Shown in pieces: positions 9,463-18,365 of a stretch of 64,000 nt of DNA (the first letter of the stretch is position 1; each line of letters starts with the position of its first letter). This stretch comes from Henriciella barbarensis. GTDB taxonomy: Bacteria > Pseudomonadota > Alphaproteobacteria > Caulobacterales > Hyphomonadaceae. The notes under the pieces are model-generated. The model ran no database searches. It saw only the letters and a program-made list of their open reading frames with translations, and was not told where the DNA came from. The stretch is from contig NZ_QWGB01000005.1 of assembly GCF_003576345.1 (NCBI RefSeq), positions 930,001 through 994,000 on the forward strand, given 5' to 3'. The translations under genes and the position numbers were made by a program.

Positions 9463-10152
9463 CTAGCCTGCCTGCAACCTGTATCCGCCCGCTTCAGTGA
9501 GCAGGATGCGGGCATTTGCCGGATCGGCCTCTATCTTCTGGCGCAGCCTGTAGACATGCGTCTCCAACGTGTGCGTCGTAACGGCTGCATTATATCCCCA
9601 GACCTCAGCCAGCAGTTCCTCGCGGGCAACTGCCTTACCGCCCGCCCGATAGAGGTATTTGAGGATATTCGTTTCCTTCTCGGTGAGGCGGACCTTCTGG
9701 TCGCTTGACGTGACAAGCAGCTTCATTGCCGGCTGGAACTCGTATGGGCCAAGCGTAAAGGTCGCGTCTTCGCTCTGCTCAAAGCTTCGAAGGTGCGCAC
9801 GCACGCGCGCCAGGAGGACAGAAAATCGGAAGGGCTTGGTCACATAGTCATTGGCACCGGATTCGAGACCAAGAATCGTGTCGGCATCGCTATCTTGTCC
9901 GGTGAGCATGATCACAGGGGCGCGCAAACCCCGCTGGCGCATCAACTTACAGGCCTCTCGCCCATCCATATCAGGCATATCGACATCAAGCAGAACGAGG
10001 TCGAACCGTTGTTCCTCTATCTGCTTCAGGGCCTCGGACGCATTTGCTGCCTCCATCGCCTCGAAGCCGTCATGCAGATTGAACTGTTCTGCGAGAGCGC
10101 TGCGAAGTTCGTCATCATCATCGACGAGAAGAAGTGTCTTTGTGCTGATCAT
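9463..10152 (-). CDS. cenR: OmpR-family response regulator, CenR-like
   Basis: Two-component transcription factor (229 aa). The receiver domain (1-120) has the acidic pocket Asp11-13, phospho-acceptor Asp56 in LLDVDMPDMDG, MLTGQ and the conserved Lys of YVTKPF. The C-terminal winged helix (130-229) has RLTEKETNILKYLYRAGGKAV and the HTLETHVYRLRQKIE recognition helix. The pattern, including SDADTILGLESGANDYVTKPFRF, closely resembles Caulobacter CenR, an essential regulator of the cell envelope; that name rests on remembered similarity. No cognate histidine kinase is adjacent. It is divergent from an L,D-transpeptidase, which would suit envelope control. ATG at 10152 is preferred over 10197. Confidence 0.75.
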   Translation of the reverse strand: MISTKTLLLVDDDDELRSALAEQFNLHDGFEAMEAANASEALKQIEEQRFDLVLLDVDMPDMDGREACKLMRQRGLRAPVIMLTGQDSDADTILGLESGANDYVTKPFRFSVLLARVRAHLRSFEQSEDATFTLGPYEFQPAMKLLVTSSDQKVRLTEKETNILKYLYRAGGKAVAREELLAEVWGYNAAVTTHTLETHVYRLRQKIEADPANARILLTEAGGYRLQAG

Positions 10153-10252
10153 GTAAAGCGATGCCGGGTTGCTGGCTGTTGGCGGGACGCGATACACATA
10201 ACACCGACTCGCCGTCGAATAACTAGATGATCACGATTTTGGGAGCGGCCAG

Positions 10253-10768
10253 ATGCCGACACGTTTCCGGGTGACCCCCGACAGGAAAATTATCGGCCAG
10301 GGCCAGACCTTCCAGTGCGCGATCGGGAAGGGTGGCATGGTGGACGCCAGCAAAAAGACTGAGGGTGACGGCGCCTCACCCATCGGCCTCTGGAAGATCA
10401 AGCGTGTCTTCTGGCGCGCCGACAAGTTCGATCGCCCGAAGACTGCGCTGCCAATAATACCGCTCCATCCAGACGATGGCTGGTGCGATGAGCCGGGCGA
10501 CCCGCTCTATAATTGCGCCGTTAAACGGCCGTATCCCGCAAGCCATGAAGTCATGTGGCGTGAGGATGATCTCTACGATATCGTCGTCCAGCTTGATCAC
10601 AACACCGACCCAGTCGTTCCCGGCAAGGGCAGCGCTATCTTCATGCATGTCGCAAAGCCGGACTATTCGCCGACCGAAGGCTGCGTCGCGCTTGCCCTGG
10701 ACGACCTCAAGACGCTCCTGTCACATTGCGACAAGGATACAGGCATCGAGATCCTGCGCGCAAACTAG
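10253..10768 (+). CDS. L,D-transpeptidase (YkuD-domain) family protein
   Basis: A 171-aa YkuD-fold protein of the COG3786 kind, expected to act on peptidoglycan peptides by forming or breaking 3-3 or anchoring links. The catalytic region reads MHVAKPDYSPTEGCVAL: His132 and Cys144 with the GC dipeptide, although the residue before Gly is Glu rather than the usual His. No signal peptide or membrane segment is visible at the N-terminus (MPTRFRVTPDRKIIG), which is odd for a wall enzyme but seen in short alphaproteobacterial members. Start ATG at 10253 follows GGGAG. It is divergent from the CenR-like regulator (100-nt gap) and shares its stop tetranucleotide CTAG (10765-10768) with yggS. Confidence 0.82.
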   Translation: MPTRFRVTPDRKIIGQGQTFQCAIGKGGMVDASKKTEGDGASPIGLWKIKRVFWRADKFDRPKTALPIIPLHPDDGWCDEPGDPLYNCAVKRPYPASHEVMWREDDLYDIVVQLDHNTDPVVPGKGSAIFMHVAKPDYSPTEGCVALALDDLKTLLSHCDKDTGIEILRAN

Positions 10769-11433
10769 CCGGTGTTGCGCTCTCCAAAGAAGGCGCTGCC
10801 GACCCGGACGTGTGTGGCGCCCAGCTTTGCGCCAAGCTCATAGTCGGCGCTCATCCCCATCGACACCCAGGGCAGGTTTGCATGATCTGCAAGCTTCTTC
10901 AGAAGCGCAAAATGCGGCCCCGCAGGCTCATCCACAGGCGGGATCGCCATCAGGCCTTTCAGCTCGCCCGGATAGGTCTGGCGCGTAAAGTCGATTAGTT
11001 GTTCCAGATCAGCTGGGAGAACGCCGGACTTCTGCTCTTCCTCGCCCGTATTTACCTGGATCAGAAGATCCGGGAACCGGTTCAGCTTTTCTGCCGCCTC
11101 TGTGAGCGTGCGTACGATCTTCATGCGATCGACAGTCTGGATCACATCGAACAGGGCGACGGCATCTTCTGATTTGTTGCTCTGAAGCGGACCAATCAGG
11201 TGCAGGCAAAGACCTTCAATGTCCCGCCTATGCTGCCAGTGGTCCTGCGCTTCCTGCACCCGGTTTTCGCCGAATACCCGCTGTCCGCAATCCAGTGCGG
11301 CCTGCAGGCGCTCATCTGGCTGCTTTTTTGAGACCGCAACCAGTTCGATGAGGTGGTCCGCGGCTGCGGCGAGCTGCTTCAGGATCACATCCCGGCTGGC
11401 GGCTATGTCGTGGGTAAGGTCAGTGCTAGGCAT
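10765..11433 (-). CDS. yggS: YggS family PLP-binding protein
   Basis: Pyridoxal 5'-phosphate homeostasis protein (PLPBP/YggS, 222 aa, cytosol); a one-domain alanine-racemase-like TIM barrel without known catalysis. Family blocks are LIELVAVSKKQP (PLP lysine in SKKQ), VFGENRVQEAQ, LHLIGPLQSNKS, LLIQVNTGEEEQKSG, GLMAIPP and the C-terminal LPWVSMGMSADYELGAKLGATHVRVGSAFFG. ATG at 11433 matches family length. It faces the TenI-like gene with only 6 nt between the two start codons, so each promoter probably lies inside the other gene. Its stop overlaps the L,D-transpeptidase stop. Confidence 0.93.
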   Translation of the reverse strand: MPSTDLTHDIAASRDVILKQLAAAADHLIELVAVSKKQPDERLQAALDCGQRVFGENRVQEAQDHWQHRRDIEGLCLHLIGPLQSNKSEDAVALFDVIQTVDRMKIVRTLTEAAEKLNRFPDLLIQVNTGEEEQKSGVLPADLEQLIDFTRQTYPGELKGLMAIPPVDEPAGPHFALLKKLADHANLPWVSMGMSADYELGAKLGATHVRVGSAFFGERNTG

Positions 11434-11439
11434 GCCCGG

Positions 11440-12054
11440 ATGAAGCACGCCGTAGCCGTCTCCCGCAAGTTCCGAAACGCCGCGCACCTTGCGCAGGCGC
11501 ATACGGGACCCTTGCTTCCCGGCGGTTTCTTTCTGACAGATCCGGCACGCATACCTGACGCACGCGCTATTATTGACCGCCTTCCAGACGGCATAGGCGT
11601 CATCATCCGGCACTTCGGCCAGGCACATGCGATGCAACAGGCCTTCGACATCGTCAGTGACTGCCAGAGGGCAGGGCGGATTGTTCTTATCGGAGCTGAT
11701 CCAGACCTCGCGCTCGCAACCGGCGCAGAAGGTGTTCACTGGCCCTTCCGGATGCGGGATGATCTTCGCCGCACGAAGCCCGACCTCGGGCTGCTCCACA
11801 CAATGAGCGTCCACTCACCCACCGAACTTCGCGTAGCTCGGGCGTACCCTGTGGACGCGCTCATCTATTCGACCGTTTTTCCATCCGCCAGCCCGAGTGC
11901 CGGACATCCTGTCGGGCTCTCCCGCTTTGCAGCAGCCGCGTCGACCTCGCCCGTCCCGCTTTACGCGCTTGGCGGAATCTCTGCCGTAAATGCAGAAAAA
12001 GCCGCCCGGTTCGGCGGCTTTGCAAGCGTTTCGGCGTTTGAAGCGCTTCTGTAA
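11440..12054 (+). CDS. Thiamine phosphate synthase / TenI-like protein
   Basis: A 204-aa TIM-barrel protein of the ThiE/TenI superfamily. Recognisable blocks are FFLTDPAR near residue 30, VIIRHFG, IVLIGADPDLALATGAEGVHWP, GLLHTMSVHSPTELRVARAYPVDALIYSTVFPSASPSAGHPVGL (the phosphate-binding SxxFxTxS-like turn) and PLYALGGISAVNAEKA. ThiE condenses hydroxymethylpyrimidine diphosphate with thiazole phosphate; TenI-like members aromatise the thiazole. The divergent hydrophobic N-terminal loop and lack of thi neighbours leave the exact reaction open. The 3' part of the gene contains the hairpin that probably terminates the convergent gene at 12058-12495. Confidence 0.75.
   Translation: MKHAVAVSRKFRNAAHLAQAHTGPLLPGGFFLTDPARIPDARAIIDRLPDGIGVIIRHFGQAHAMQQAFDIVSDCQRAGRIVLIGADPDLALATGAEGVHWPFRMRDDLRRTKPDLGLLHTMSVHSPTELRVARAYPVDALIYSTVFPSASPSAGHPVGLSRFAAAASTSPVPLYALGGISAVNAEKAARFGGFASVSAFEALL
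11996..12021 (-). terminator. Rho-independent terminator for the convergent ntrZ-like gene
   Basis: A 9-bp stem AAAGCCGCC/GGCGGCTTT with a 6-nt loop; on the minus strand it is followed by a run of five T. It lies about 40 nt past the stop of the gene at 12058-12495 and is embedded in the coding sequence of the TenI-like gene. Confidence 0.65.
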
Positions 12055-12057
12055 AAG

Positions 12058-12495
12058 CTAGAACTTGAAAGCAGACCGAAGGCGGATACCCGTCTCGATC
12101 GTCTCGTTCTGCAGCTGCTGAAGCTCATCAAGCTCCGTCGCACCGAGGGTCAGCTCACCGCCAACGCTGATACGCGGCGTGATCCGGAATTCTGCACCAG
12201 CACGCATTTCCTCACGCGCGAGCGGCGAACCGTCGGGCCGTGAAGTCATGTCCACGCTCAACTGCCAGCGGTCGCCCTTGATCCAGGCAAGGCGAACTTC
12301 CTTGCTGGGCGCGCCTTGCCAAATCGGCGTTGCGTCGGATGGCGAGCTCAGCGTGAACTGGCGGTACCAGTCCGGCTGGGCTTTCTCGGTCTCAGAAACG
12401 GTCGGTGGCGACAGCTCAATAGCCTCAGACTGCGCCGTGGCCGGAAGGGCCGCGAAAACGCCGAGTGCTGCAAGAGCTGTTACAGAATATTTCAT
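12058..12495 (-). CDS. Secreted protein, possible NtrZ-family periplasmic regulator
   Basis: A 145-aa exported protein with a clear Sec signal (MKYSVTALAALGVFAALPATAQS, cleavage after ATA or TAQ) and SD AAAGGTGG. The mature part contains WYRQFTLSS, RLAWIKGDRWQLSVDMTSR and EEMRAGAEFRITPRISVGGELTLGA, ending in IETGIRLRSAFKF with a C-terminal Phe. This resembles NtrZ, the periplasmic protein that restrains the NtrY kinase in Caulobacter, but I recognise it only by general pattern; a small beta-barrel-like outer-membrane protein is the alternative. It lies beside a porin gene on the same strand and ends 3 nt from the TenI-like gene. Confidence 0.5.
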   Translation of the reverse strand: MKYSVTALAALGVFAALPATAQSEAIELSPPTVSETEKAQPDWYRQFTLSSPSDATPIWQGAPSKEVRLAWIKGDRWQLSVDMTSRPDGSPLAREEMRAGAEFRITPRISVGGELTLGATELDELQQLQNETIETGIRLRSAFKF

Positions 12496-12547
12496 TTGCC
12501 ACCTTTGTTACGCCGCTACTTAATCAAAGGAGCGCGCAAATTGAACA

Positions 12548-13702
12548 TTAATTCCTGCTCATTTCGAAAAAATCGGCCTGGAGTGTGATTTCTACCACAA
12601 GGCCCTTGCTTGTGCGGGTGCTGCCGGGCGTGCCCAAACGCTCATGTTGATACGAGAGGGCTACGTCGAAACCGTCTGAAAGTTCCCTCTTCGCCGCTAT
12701 GCTCACGCCTTCCGAAGAGAGCCGTGCGAGATCGTCATCAGCCTCGCCATAGTTCAACGATACGCGCGTCTTGCCAAAGTCATGAGCAATACCTGTTTCC
12801 CAGGCCGAATAGTCGCCGCCGCTGAAGGCATTGTCGCTTTGCAGCCAGGAGATGCCGAATTCGGTATCGTCGCGCTCGATGTTCGCGCCCAGTGACCATG
12901 TTTCCACCCGGTCACGGGTCAGTCCGGCGACGTCATCCGGCTCGGCAGTAGACCAGGCAAGCGAGGCCTCAATCCGGATGCCTGAGGAGCGAAGCGTACG
13001 CGACAGGTTTGCGGCGGCCTCAACGACATTTTCAAGTCCAGGCTGGCCGGTGGCGTCGGACAGGCTGCGGTCAAGGTTCTGCCCATCGGCCTCAGGGGTA
13101 AATGAAACGCCTGCCCGAAGACCCAGAATGCGCGGGCTGGCATAGCTGAGCTTTGCCGACGGGCCCGTCACATCATGATTGGTTCGGTTTATCTTGAGCC
13201 CCGTCGGGTCGAGATACGGGTTCGCCACGGCGGAATAAGTGAGTGCGCTCGGCGTCCCCTCAAAAAATCTGGCGGCAACCCCCCGGTCCTTACCGATCCG
13301 CAGTTCACCATATCCCCCATCAGCCCTGATATAAGCCGCCTCAACGCGTCCCCGCGCGCCGGTTTCAACGTCGTCGAACCCTCCGGAAAGTCCGCTATAA
13401 GCACCGGCAAGCGCCGAACCCGTTCCGAAATCTCCAGCGAAGCCAGGGCGCAGCGGATGGTCCCTCTGGCCGCGCAGCGTCACGCGGGCGCCAAGCTCGG
13501 TCCCGTTCTGGAGGATGGTCTCGGCTTCAGTATCCAGGCTTATTTCGTAGAGGACTGCCTCGCTATCGGCGCGCTTATCATCAAGCAGCGACACAACGGT
13601 TGCTGCCTCGAGATCGCTCTCGATATCGAGGGGCAGGGCGAATGCTTGCGGCATTGGCGCCGCCATGAATATCGCGGTGGAGAGGAGCAGGGCTGATCTC
13701 AT
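12548..13702 (-). CDS. Porin-like outer membrane beta-barrel protein
   Basis: A 384-aa exported protein. Signal peptide MRSALLLSTAIFMAAPMPQAFA is followed by a mature region of alternating amphipathic strands typical of Gram-negative porins: GARVTLRGQRDHP, EAAYIRADGGYGELRIGKDRGVAARFFEG (the loop that in porins folds into the channel), AKLSYASPRILGLRAGVSFTPE and repeated short strands to the end. The terminal residues FFEMSRN do not end in Phe, the usual barrel signal, although the strand before them does have alternating hydrophobics. ATG at 13702 is chosen because it starts the signal peptide; the upstream SD is poor. Likely role is diffusion of small solutes; substrate unknown. Confidence 0.75.
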   Translation of the reverse strand: MRSALLLSTAIFMAAPMPQAFALPLDIESDLEAATVVSLLDDKRADSEAVLYEISLDTEAETILQNGTELGARVTLRGQRDHPLRPGFAGDFGTGSALAGAYSGLSGGFDDVETGARGRVEAAYIRADGGYGELRIGKDRGVAARFFEGTPSALTYSAVANPYLDPTGLKINRTNHDVTGPSAKLSYASPRILGLRAGVSFTPEADGQNLDRSLSDATGQPGLENVVEAAANLSRTLRSSGIRIEASLAWSTAEPDDVAGLTRDRVETWSLGANIERDDTEFGISWLQSDNAFSGGDYSAWETGIAHDFGKTRVSLNYGEADDDLARLSSEGVSIAAKRELSDGFDVALSYQHERLGTPGSTRTSKGLVVEITLQADFFEMSRN

Positions 13703-13818
13703 CGGGAGGGCGTCCAATCGATTGCTTCTCGCCGAGCACATATCAGCACTGGCCCGACGGGTCCCAGATGATATACAGAGCGGTTCGTGAAGAAGATATT
13801 GCCGACAGGATATTCGTA

Positions 13819-14250
13819 ATGAACGCTTCCACAAAGATCGCCGCTGCTCTCACCGGGGTGTTCGCTCTCTCAGGCTGCCTGTTCTCGGGCAATAGCGGCG
13901 CTCAGAATATCAGCGTTGCCGAAAGCTTCGAAGGCGGGGTCAATCCTTACCTCTGGCGCGCCAGCCTCGATACACTGAACACGCTGCCTCTGACCACGGC
14001 TGACCCGGTTGGCGGCATCATCAATTATGACTGGAAATCCTATCCGGACGCTGAGGGCGAGCGCATCCGCGCAACCGTCTACATTCTGGACTCGCGGCTA
14101 CGGGCCGACGGCGTGAAAGTCTCCGTATTCCGCCAGGTTCAGGACAACGGCCAGTGGACGGACGCCCCTGTGGATCAAGCCACAACTGTCCAGCTTGAGA
14201 ACGCCATTTTGACGCGTGCACGCGTTCTCAAATCTTCAGAACTCAGCTAG
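13819..14250 (+). CDS. DUF3576 lipoprotein upstream of leuS
   Basis: A 143-aa protein with a lipoprotein signal ([20 protein letters not shown], lipobox LSGC). The mature region has [31 protein letters not shown], the core block of DUF3576, followed by [24 protein letters not shown] and [18 protein letters not shown]3576 genes usually precede leuS in alphaproteobacteria, and here leuS starts 40 nt later on the same strand. It is probably a periplasmic, inner- or outer-membrane-anchored protein; no activity is known. ATG at 13819 is preferred because it starts the lipoprotein signal. Confidence 0.85.
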   Translation: MNASTKIAAALTGVFALSGCLFSGNSGAQNISVAESFEGGVNPYLWRASLDTLNTLPLTTADPVGGIINYDWKSYPDAEGERIRATVYILDSRLRADGVKVSVFRQVQDNGQWTDAPVDQATTVQLENAILTRARVLKSSELS

Positions 14251-14290
14251 GCGCGACAAGCCCAGCTTACACAAATGCAGGAGGGGCGCC

Positions 14291-16852
14291 GTGACGTCTC
14301 GCTATGATCCGCAGACTGCGGAAGCCAAGTGGCGTAAAGCCTGGGCAGACGCCGGTATATTCAAAACAAAGACGCCCGAAGAGGCGGAGGGACAGGACAA
14401 ATCCTACGTCCTCGAAATGTTTCCCTATCCTTCCGGCAAGCTCCATATGGGCCATGTCCGCAACTATGCGATGGGCGATGTCGTGGCTCGTCATCGCCGC
14501 GCGCTCGGGCATAATGTGCTCCACCCTATGGGCTGGGACGCTTTCGGCCTGCCAGCTGAGAACGCCGCCATTGAGCGTAATGTTCATCCGGGTGAGTGGA
14601 CCTATCAGAACATCGCAACGATGCGCGCGCAGCTGGAGAAGCTCGGTCTGACATTGGACTGGAGCCGCGAATTCGCGACCTGCGACACTGACTATTATGG
14701 TGAGCAGCAGCGCCTCTTCCTTAAACTGCTTGAAGCGGGTCTTGCCTATCGCAAGGCCAGCAAGGTCAACTGGGACCCGGTCGATAATACGGTGCTTGCG
14801 AACGAGCAGGTCATCGACGGCAAGGGCTGGCGCACGGGTGCCCCTGTCGAGCAGCGCGAGCTGACGCAATGGTTTTTCCGCATTACCGCATATGCCGACG
14901 AGCTCCTCGAAGGTCTCGACGGGCTCGAGAACTGGCCCGACAAGGTTCGCCTGATGCAAGCCAACTGGATCGGCAAATCCAAGGGCGCCACTGTCCGTTG
15001 GGTGATCGATGGTGAGCAACCAGCAGAGTTCGGAAAACATATTGAGGTTTATACGACCCGGCCCGATACGCTTTACGGGGCGAGCTTCATTGCTTTGGCG
15101 CCTGATCATCCGATCACGCGCGCTCTCGCAGAGGACCGACCAGAGATCCGCGACTTCATCGCTGATGCGGCGAAGATCGGCACCTCAGAGGAAGCGATCG
15201 AGAAAGCGCCAAAGCTGGGTGTTGATCTTGGACTCCGTGTTCAGCATCCGTTTGATCCAAGCTGGACGATCCCTGTCTGGACAGCAAACTTTGTCCTGTC
15301 GGGATATGGGACGGGCGCGATTTTTGGCTCGCCTGCGGGCGACCAACGCGATCTTGATTTTGCGCGCAAGTACGACCTGCCTGTGCAGCCGGTTGTCCTG
15401 CCCCCGGACACCAGCGCCAACGATCATGAGATAACGGACACAGCCTATACCGGCCCTGGCACGATTTATAATTCCGGCTTTCTCGATGGCATGACGACGG
15501 ACACCGCCATTTCCGCAGCGATCGAGAAGCTCGAAACGCTTAAGCTCGGCGAAGGTACGACGAATTATCGTCTGCGGGATTGGGGCGTGTCGCGCCAGCG
15601 CTACTGGGGCTGTCCGATCCCGATCATTCATTGCGAGAGCTGCGGCGCCGTTCCAGTGCCTGACGCTGACCTTCCGGTTACGCTTCCAGAGGATGTGAGC
15701 TTCGACAAGCCGGGCAATCCGCTCGCCCATCATCCGACCTGGAAGAAGACAAGCTGTCCAGAATGCGGCGGTGAGGGCACGCGAGAAACCGATACACTCG
15801 ACACGTTCGTGGATTCGTCCTGGTATTTCGCCCGCTTTGCAGGGATCAAGGATAAGGCAGAGCGCGCCTATTGGATGCCGGTCGATCAGTATATTGGCGG
15901 TGTCGAGCACGCGGTGCTGCACCTTCTCTATGCCCGCTTCATCTCGCGCGCGCTCCGCGATGTCGGCGAGCTTGATCTGCCTCAGGGCGAGCCGTTCCTC
16001 GGTCTCTTTACCCAAGGCATGGTTACGCACGAGACCTACAAGAACAGCGATGGAAAATGGGTCGAACCGGCAGACGTTGAACGCCGCGATGGCGGCCTTT
16101 TTGTCCGCGGTAGCGACCTCTCAGTCACGGCTGGGCCGGTCGAGAAGATGTCGAAGTCCCGCAAGAACGTCGTCGATCCGGACCAGATTATCGTGTCCTT
16201 CGGTGCTGACGTCGCTCGTTGGTTTGTGCTGTCCGATAGCCCGCCAGAGAGGGATGTCGAATGGTCACAGGCCGGCGCGGAGGGCGCTGCTCGCTTCGTT
16301 CAGCGCGTCTGGTCGATATTCGCCGGCCTGACCGGGTCTGAAAAACCGTCCGGTAAGGCGGAGCCGACCCCGGTGCTTCGCTTCTCTCACCGCGCAGCCG
16401 CTGAGATTAACAAAGCCATTTCCGAGTTCAGGCTGAACGCAGCGATCGCGCTCTGCCATGACTGGGTCAATACGCTGAAGAAGGCCGAAGGCGCTGCTGA
16501 TGAAACGGCGGCGTCGCGGCACGAAAGCGCGCATATGCTCGCAATCTGCCTGACACCTTTCATGCCTCATTTGGCTGAGGAATGCTGGAGCGCTTTGGGA
16601 GAGGACGGTTTCATCTCCGACTCCGCTTGGCCAGTATCGGACCCGGACTTGATGGTGGAGAACACCATCACGCTGCCAATTCAGGTCAACGGCAAACGCC
16701 GGGCCGAAATTGAAGTCGCGCGGGATGCTAGCAAAGACGACATCGAACAGCAGGCACTGAAGCTTCCTGCGCTTGCGGGCTTTCTCGACGGCGTCGAGGT
16801 AAAGAAAATCATTGTGGTTCCCGGCCGTATCGTGAATATCGTGGCGTCATGA
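14291..16852 (+). CDS. leuS: Leucyl-tRNA synthetase
   Basis: Charges tRNA-Leu (853 aa, class I, cytosol). The HIGH motif appears as [15 protein letters not shown], the editing (CP1) domain contains [13 protein letters not shown] and [15 protein letters not shown], a zinc-like CxxC pair is at HCESCG and [15 protein letters not shown] precedes the catalytic core, and the KMSKS loop is [14 protein letters not shown]. The GTG start at 14291 has AGGAGG 6 nt away, a much better signal than any upstream ATG. Its stop overlaps the lptE start by 4 nt (ATGA), and holA follows in the same way, the usual alphaproteobacterial leuS-lptE-holA unit. Confidence 0.98.
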   Translation: MTSRYDPQTAEAKWRKAWADAGIFKTKTPEEAEGQDKSYVLEMFPYPSGKLHMGHVRNYAMGDVVARHRRALGHNVLHPMGWDAFGLPAENAAIERNVHPGEWTYQNIATMRAQLEKLGLTLDWSREFATCDTDYYGEQQRLFLKLLEAGLAYRKASKVNWDPVDNTVLANEQVIDGKGWRTGAPVEQRELTQWFFRITAYADELLEGLDGLENWPDKVRLMQANWIGKSKGATVRWVIDGEQPAEFGKHIEVYTTRPDTLYGASFIALAPDHPITRALAEDRPEIRDFIADAAKIGTSEEAIEKAPKLGVDLGLRVQHPFDPSWTIPVWTANFVLSGYGTGAIFGSPAGDQRDLDFARKYDLPVQPVVLPPDTSANDHEITDTAYTGPGTIYNSGFLDGMTTDTAISAAIEKLETLKLGEGTTNYRLRDWGVSRQRYWGCPIPIIHCESCGAVPVPDADLPVTLPEDVSFDKPGNPLAHHPTWKKTSCPECGGEGTRETDTLDTFVDSSWYFARFAGIKDKAERAYWMPVDQYIGGVEHAVLHLLYARFISRALRDVGELDLPQGEPFLGLFTQGMVTHETYKNSDGKWVEPADVERRDGGLFVRGSDLSVTAGPVEKMSKSRKNVVDPDQIIVSFGADVARWFVLSDSPPERDVEWSQAGAEGAARFVQRVWSIFAGLTGSEKPSGKAEPTPVLRFSHRAAAEINKAISEFRLNAAIALCHDWVNTLKKAEGAADETAASRHESAHMLAICLTPFMPHLAEECWSALGEDGFISDSAWPVSDPDLMVENTITLPIQVNGKRRAEIEVARDASKDDIEQQALKLPALAGFLDGVEVKKIIVVPGRIVNIVAS

Positions 16853-17331
16853 AGAATTTGATCCTCGCTTCCGTTGCCGCGCTCATGCTGGCTGGCTGTG
16901 GTTTTCGCCCGCTCTATGCGGACGCGTCCTTCGATCAGGTCGGCGAAGGCCTGATACGGGTCGACGAGATTAATGGTCGGTCTGGCTATCTTCTGCGGCG
17001 CGAACTTCTGAAAGAACTTGCAATCGGGCTTCCGGGCCTGAATGAGCGCGCCGATCTGCGGGTCGGTCTCGAGGAAGAGCTTGAACGCATCACGCTTCTG
17101 AATGATGGCAGCGTGTCGCGGTCTTTCCTGAGAGGCGGCGCTGAATTCACGCTGACCACGCAGAGTGGTGAGGCTTATAGCGGCGATGCTCAAGTCCAGA
17201 TCCCGATCTCGGCGACGCAATCCCCGTTCGGCGACGTCGCGGCTCAGACCGAATCTTCAGAGCGCGGTATGCGCGAATTGGCCCGCAAGATTGTGGACGA
17301 TCTTCGTCTACAGCTTGAAGCGGCGCAATGA
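16849..17331 (+). CDS. lptE: LPS-assembly lipoprotein LptE
   Basis: Outer-membrane lipoprotein (160 aa) that plugs the LptD barrel and helps insert lipopolysaccharide. The lipobox is [12 protein letters not shown], with the GFRPLY that is typical of alphaproteobacterial LptE. The rest is a small alpha/beta domain with [17 protein letters not shown] and the amphipathic [20 protein letters not shown] helix at the end. It overlaps leuS and holA by 4 nt each, so translation is coupled. No lptD is in the window. Confidence 0.93.
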   Translation: MKNLILASVAALMLAGCGFRPLYADASFDQVGEGLIRVDEINGRSGYLLRRELLKELAIGLPGLNERADLRVGLEEELERITLLNDGSVSRSFLRGGAEFTLTTQSGEAYSGDAQVQIPISATQSPFGDVAAQTESSERGMRELARKIVDDLRLQLEAAQ

Positions 17332-18365
17332 TCCTGAAAAGCGGTCAGGTTTCCAGCCGGTTCAAGAGTTCAGACAACAGCCCCTGGTGCGCCCTTGTTT
17401 ACGGCGACGATGATGGCGTGGTGAACGATCTCGCCGACCAGATCGCAGCGAGCTGGAGCAAGGCAGCCGGAAATGCCCGTCAGGTCGTGCTGGACGATGA
17501 TGAAATCCGCCGCGAACCACACCTTCTTTCCGACAAGGTCGAGACAGGATCGCTTCTGGGCGACATAGAGATTGTGCGCGTGCGCACATCCGGTGAAAAG
17601 ATCGCCAAACCGGTTCTGGATCTTATCCAGAAAGCCGACCAGATGGGAAGTGGTTTTGCCAATCGGCTTCTCGTGCTGAACGGCAGCCTGAATAAGCGTT
17701 CCAAGCTGCGCGCCACGATCGAACAGTCCACAACCGCTGCGGCCATCCAAGTTTACGCCGATACAGCAGACTCCCTGAAGTCGCTCGTGGAAGAAAAACT
17801 TGCCGCGCTTGACGTCGGGATCGAGCCTGATGCTCTCGATGACTTCGTCAGCCTGCTGCCTGGCCATAGAGGGCTCGCAAATCAGGAGAGCGAGAAACTC
17901 GCCCTTTACGGCCGCGGTCTTGGCAGGGCAATCTCTACCGCGGATATCCGGGCCATCTGTCGCACGGATGCAGATGATAGCGTTCGCGACCTCGCAAACG
18001 CGGCGCTTGATGGCGATTTGGTGCGCTGCCAGTCAGAATATGATCGCGTCATTGAGAGTGGAACCAGCACGATCAGCGTTCTGCGCATTCTCGAAATGGA
18101 AATACGCCGCCTGATGCAGGCGAGGGGACTCATGGGGACGGGCGGCGATATTGGCCGACGTTTGCGTCCACCGGTCTGGGGCTCTGAATGGCCTGCCTTC
18201 CGCGCGCGCCTCGACCTCTGGACGTCAGCTTCGCTAACGCGGCTATTGGCTGCTATTCATGACCTTGAGCTGCAGGCGAAAACCTCCGCTGCTGCCGCCG
18301 ATCCGGCGCTACGGCTACTGCTCCTGAACATCGTGAAGTCAGCGGCGGCGCGTTCAGGTCGCTGA
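17328..18365 (+). CDS. holA: DNA polymerase III delta subunit
   Basis: Clamp-loader delta subunit (345 aa), which opens the beta clamp during replication. N-terminal AAA+-like block NSPWCALVYGDDDGVVNDLADQI, then RVRTSGEKIAKPVLDLIQ, and a C-terminal helical domain ending in LRLLLLNIVKSAAARSGR. No Walker A is expected, since delta does not hydrolyse ATP. ATGA overlap with lptE. The 3' end overlaps the parB 3' end by 12 nt in opposite orientation. It sits beside parAB near the candidate origin, a conserved position in this class. Confidence 0.95.
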   Translation: MILKSGQVSSRFKSSDNSPWCALVYGDDDGVVNDLADQIAASWSKAAGNARQVVLDDDEIRREPHLLSDKVETGSLLGDIEIVRVRTSGEKIAKPVLDLIQKADQMGSGFANRLLVLNGSLNKRSKLRATIEQSTTAAAIQVYADTADSLKSLVEEKLAALDVGIEPDALDDFVSLLPGHRGLANQESEKLALYGRGLGRAISTADIRAICRTDADDSVRDLANAALDGDLVRCQSEYDRVIESGTSTISVLRILEMEIRRLMQARGLMGTGGDIGRRLRPPVWGSEWPAFRARLDLWTSASLTRLLAAIHDLELQAKTSAAAADPALRLLLLNIVKSAAARSGR

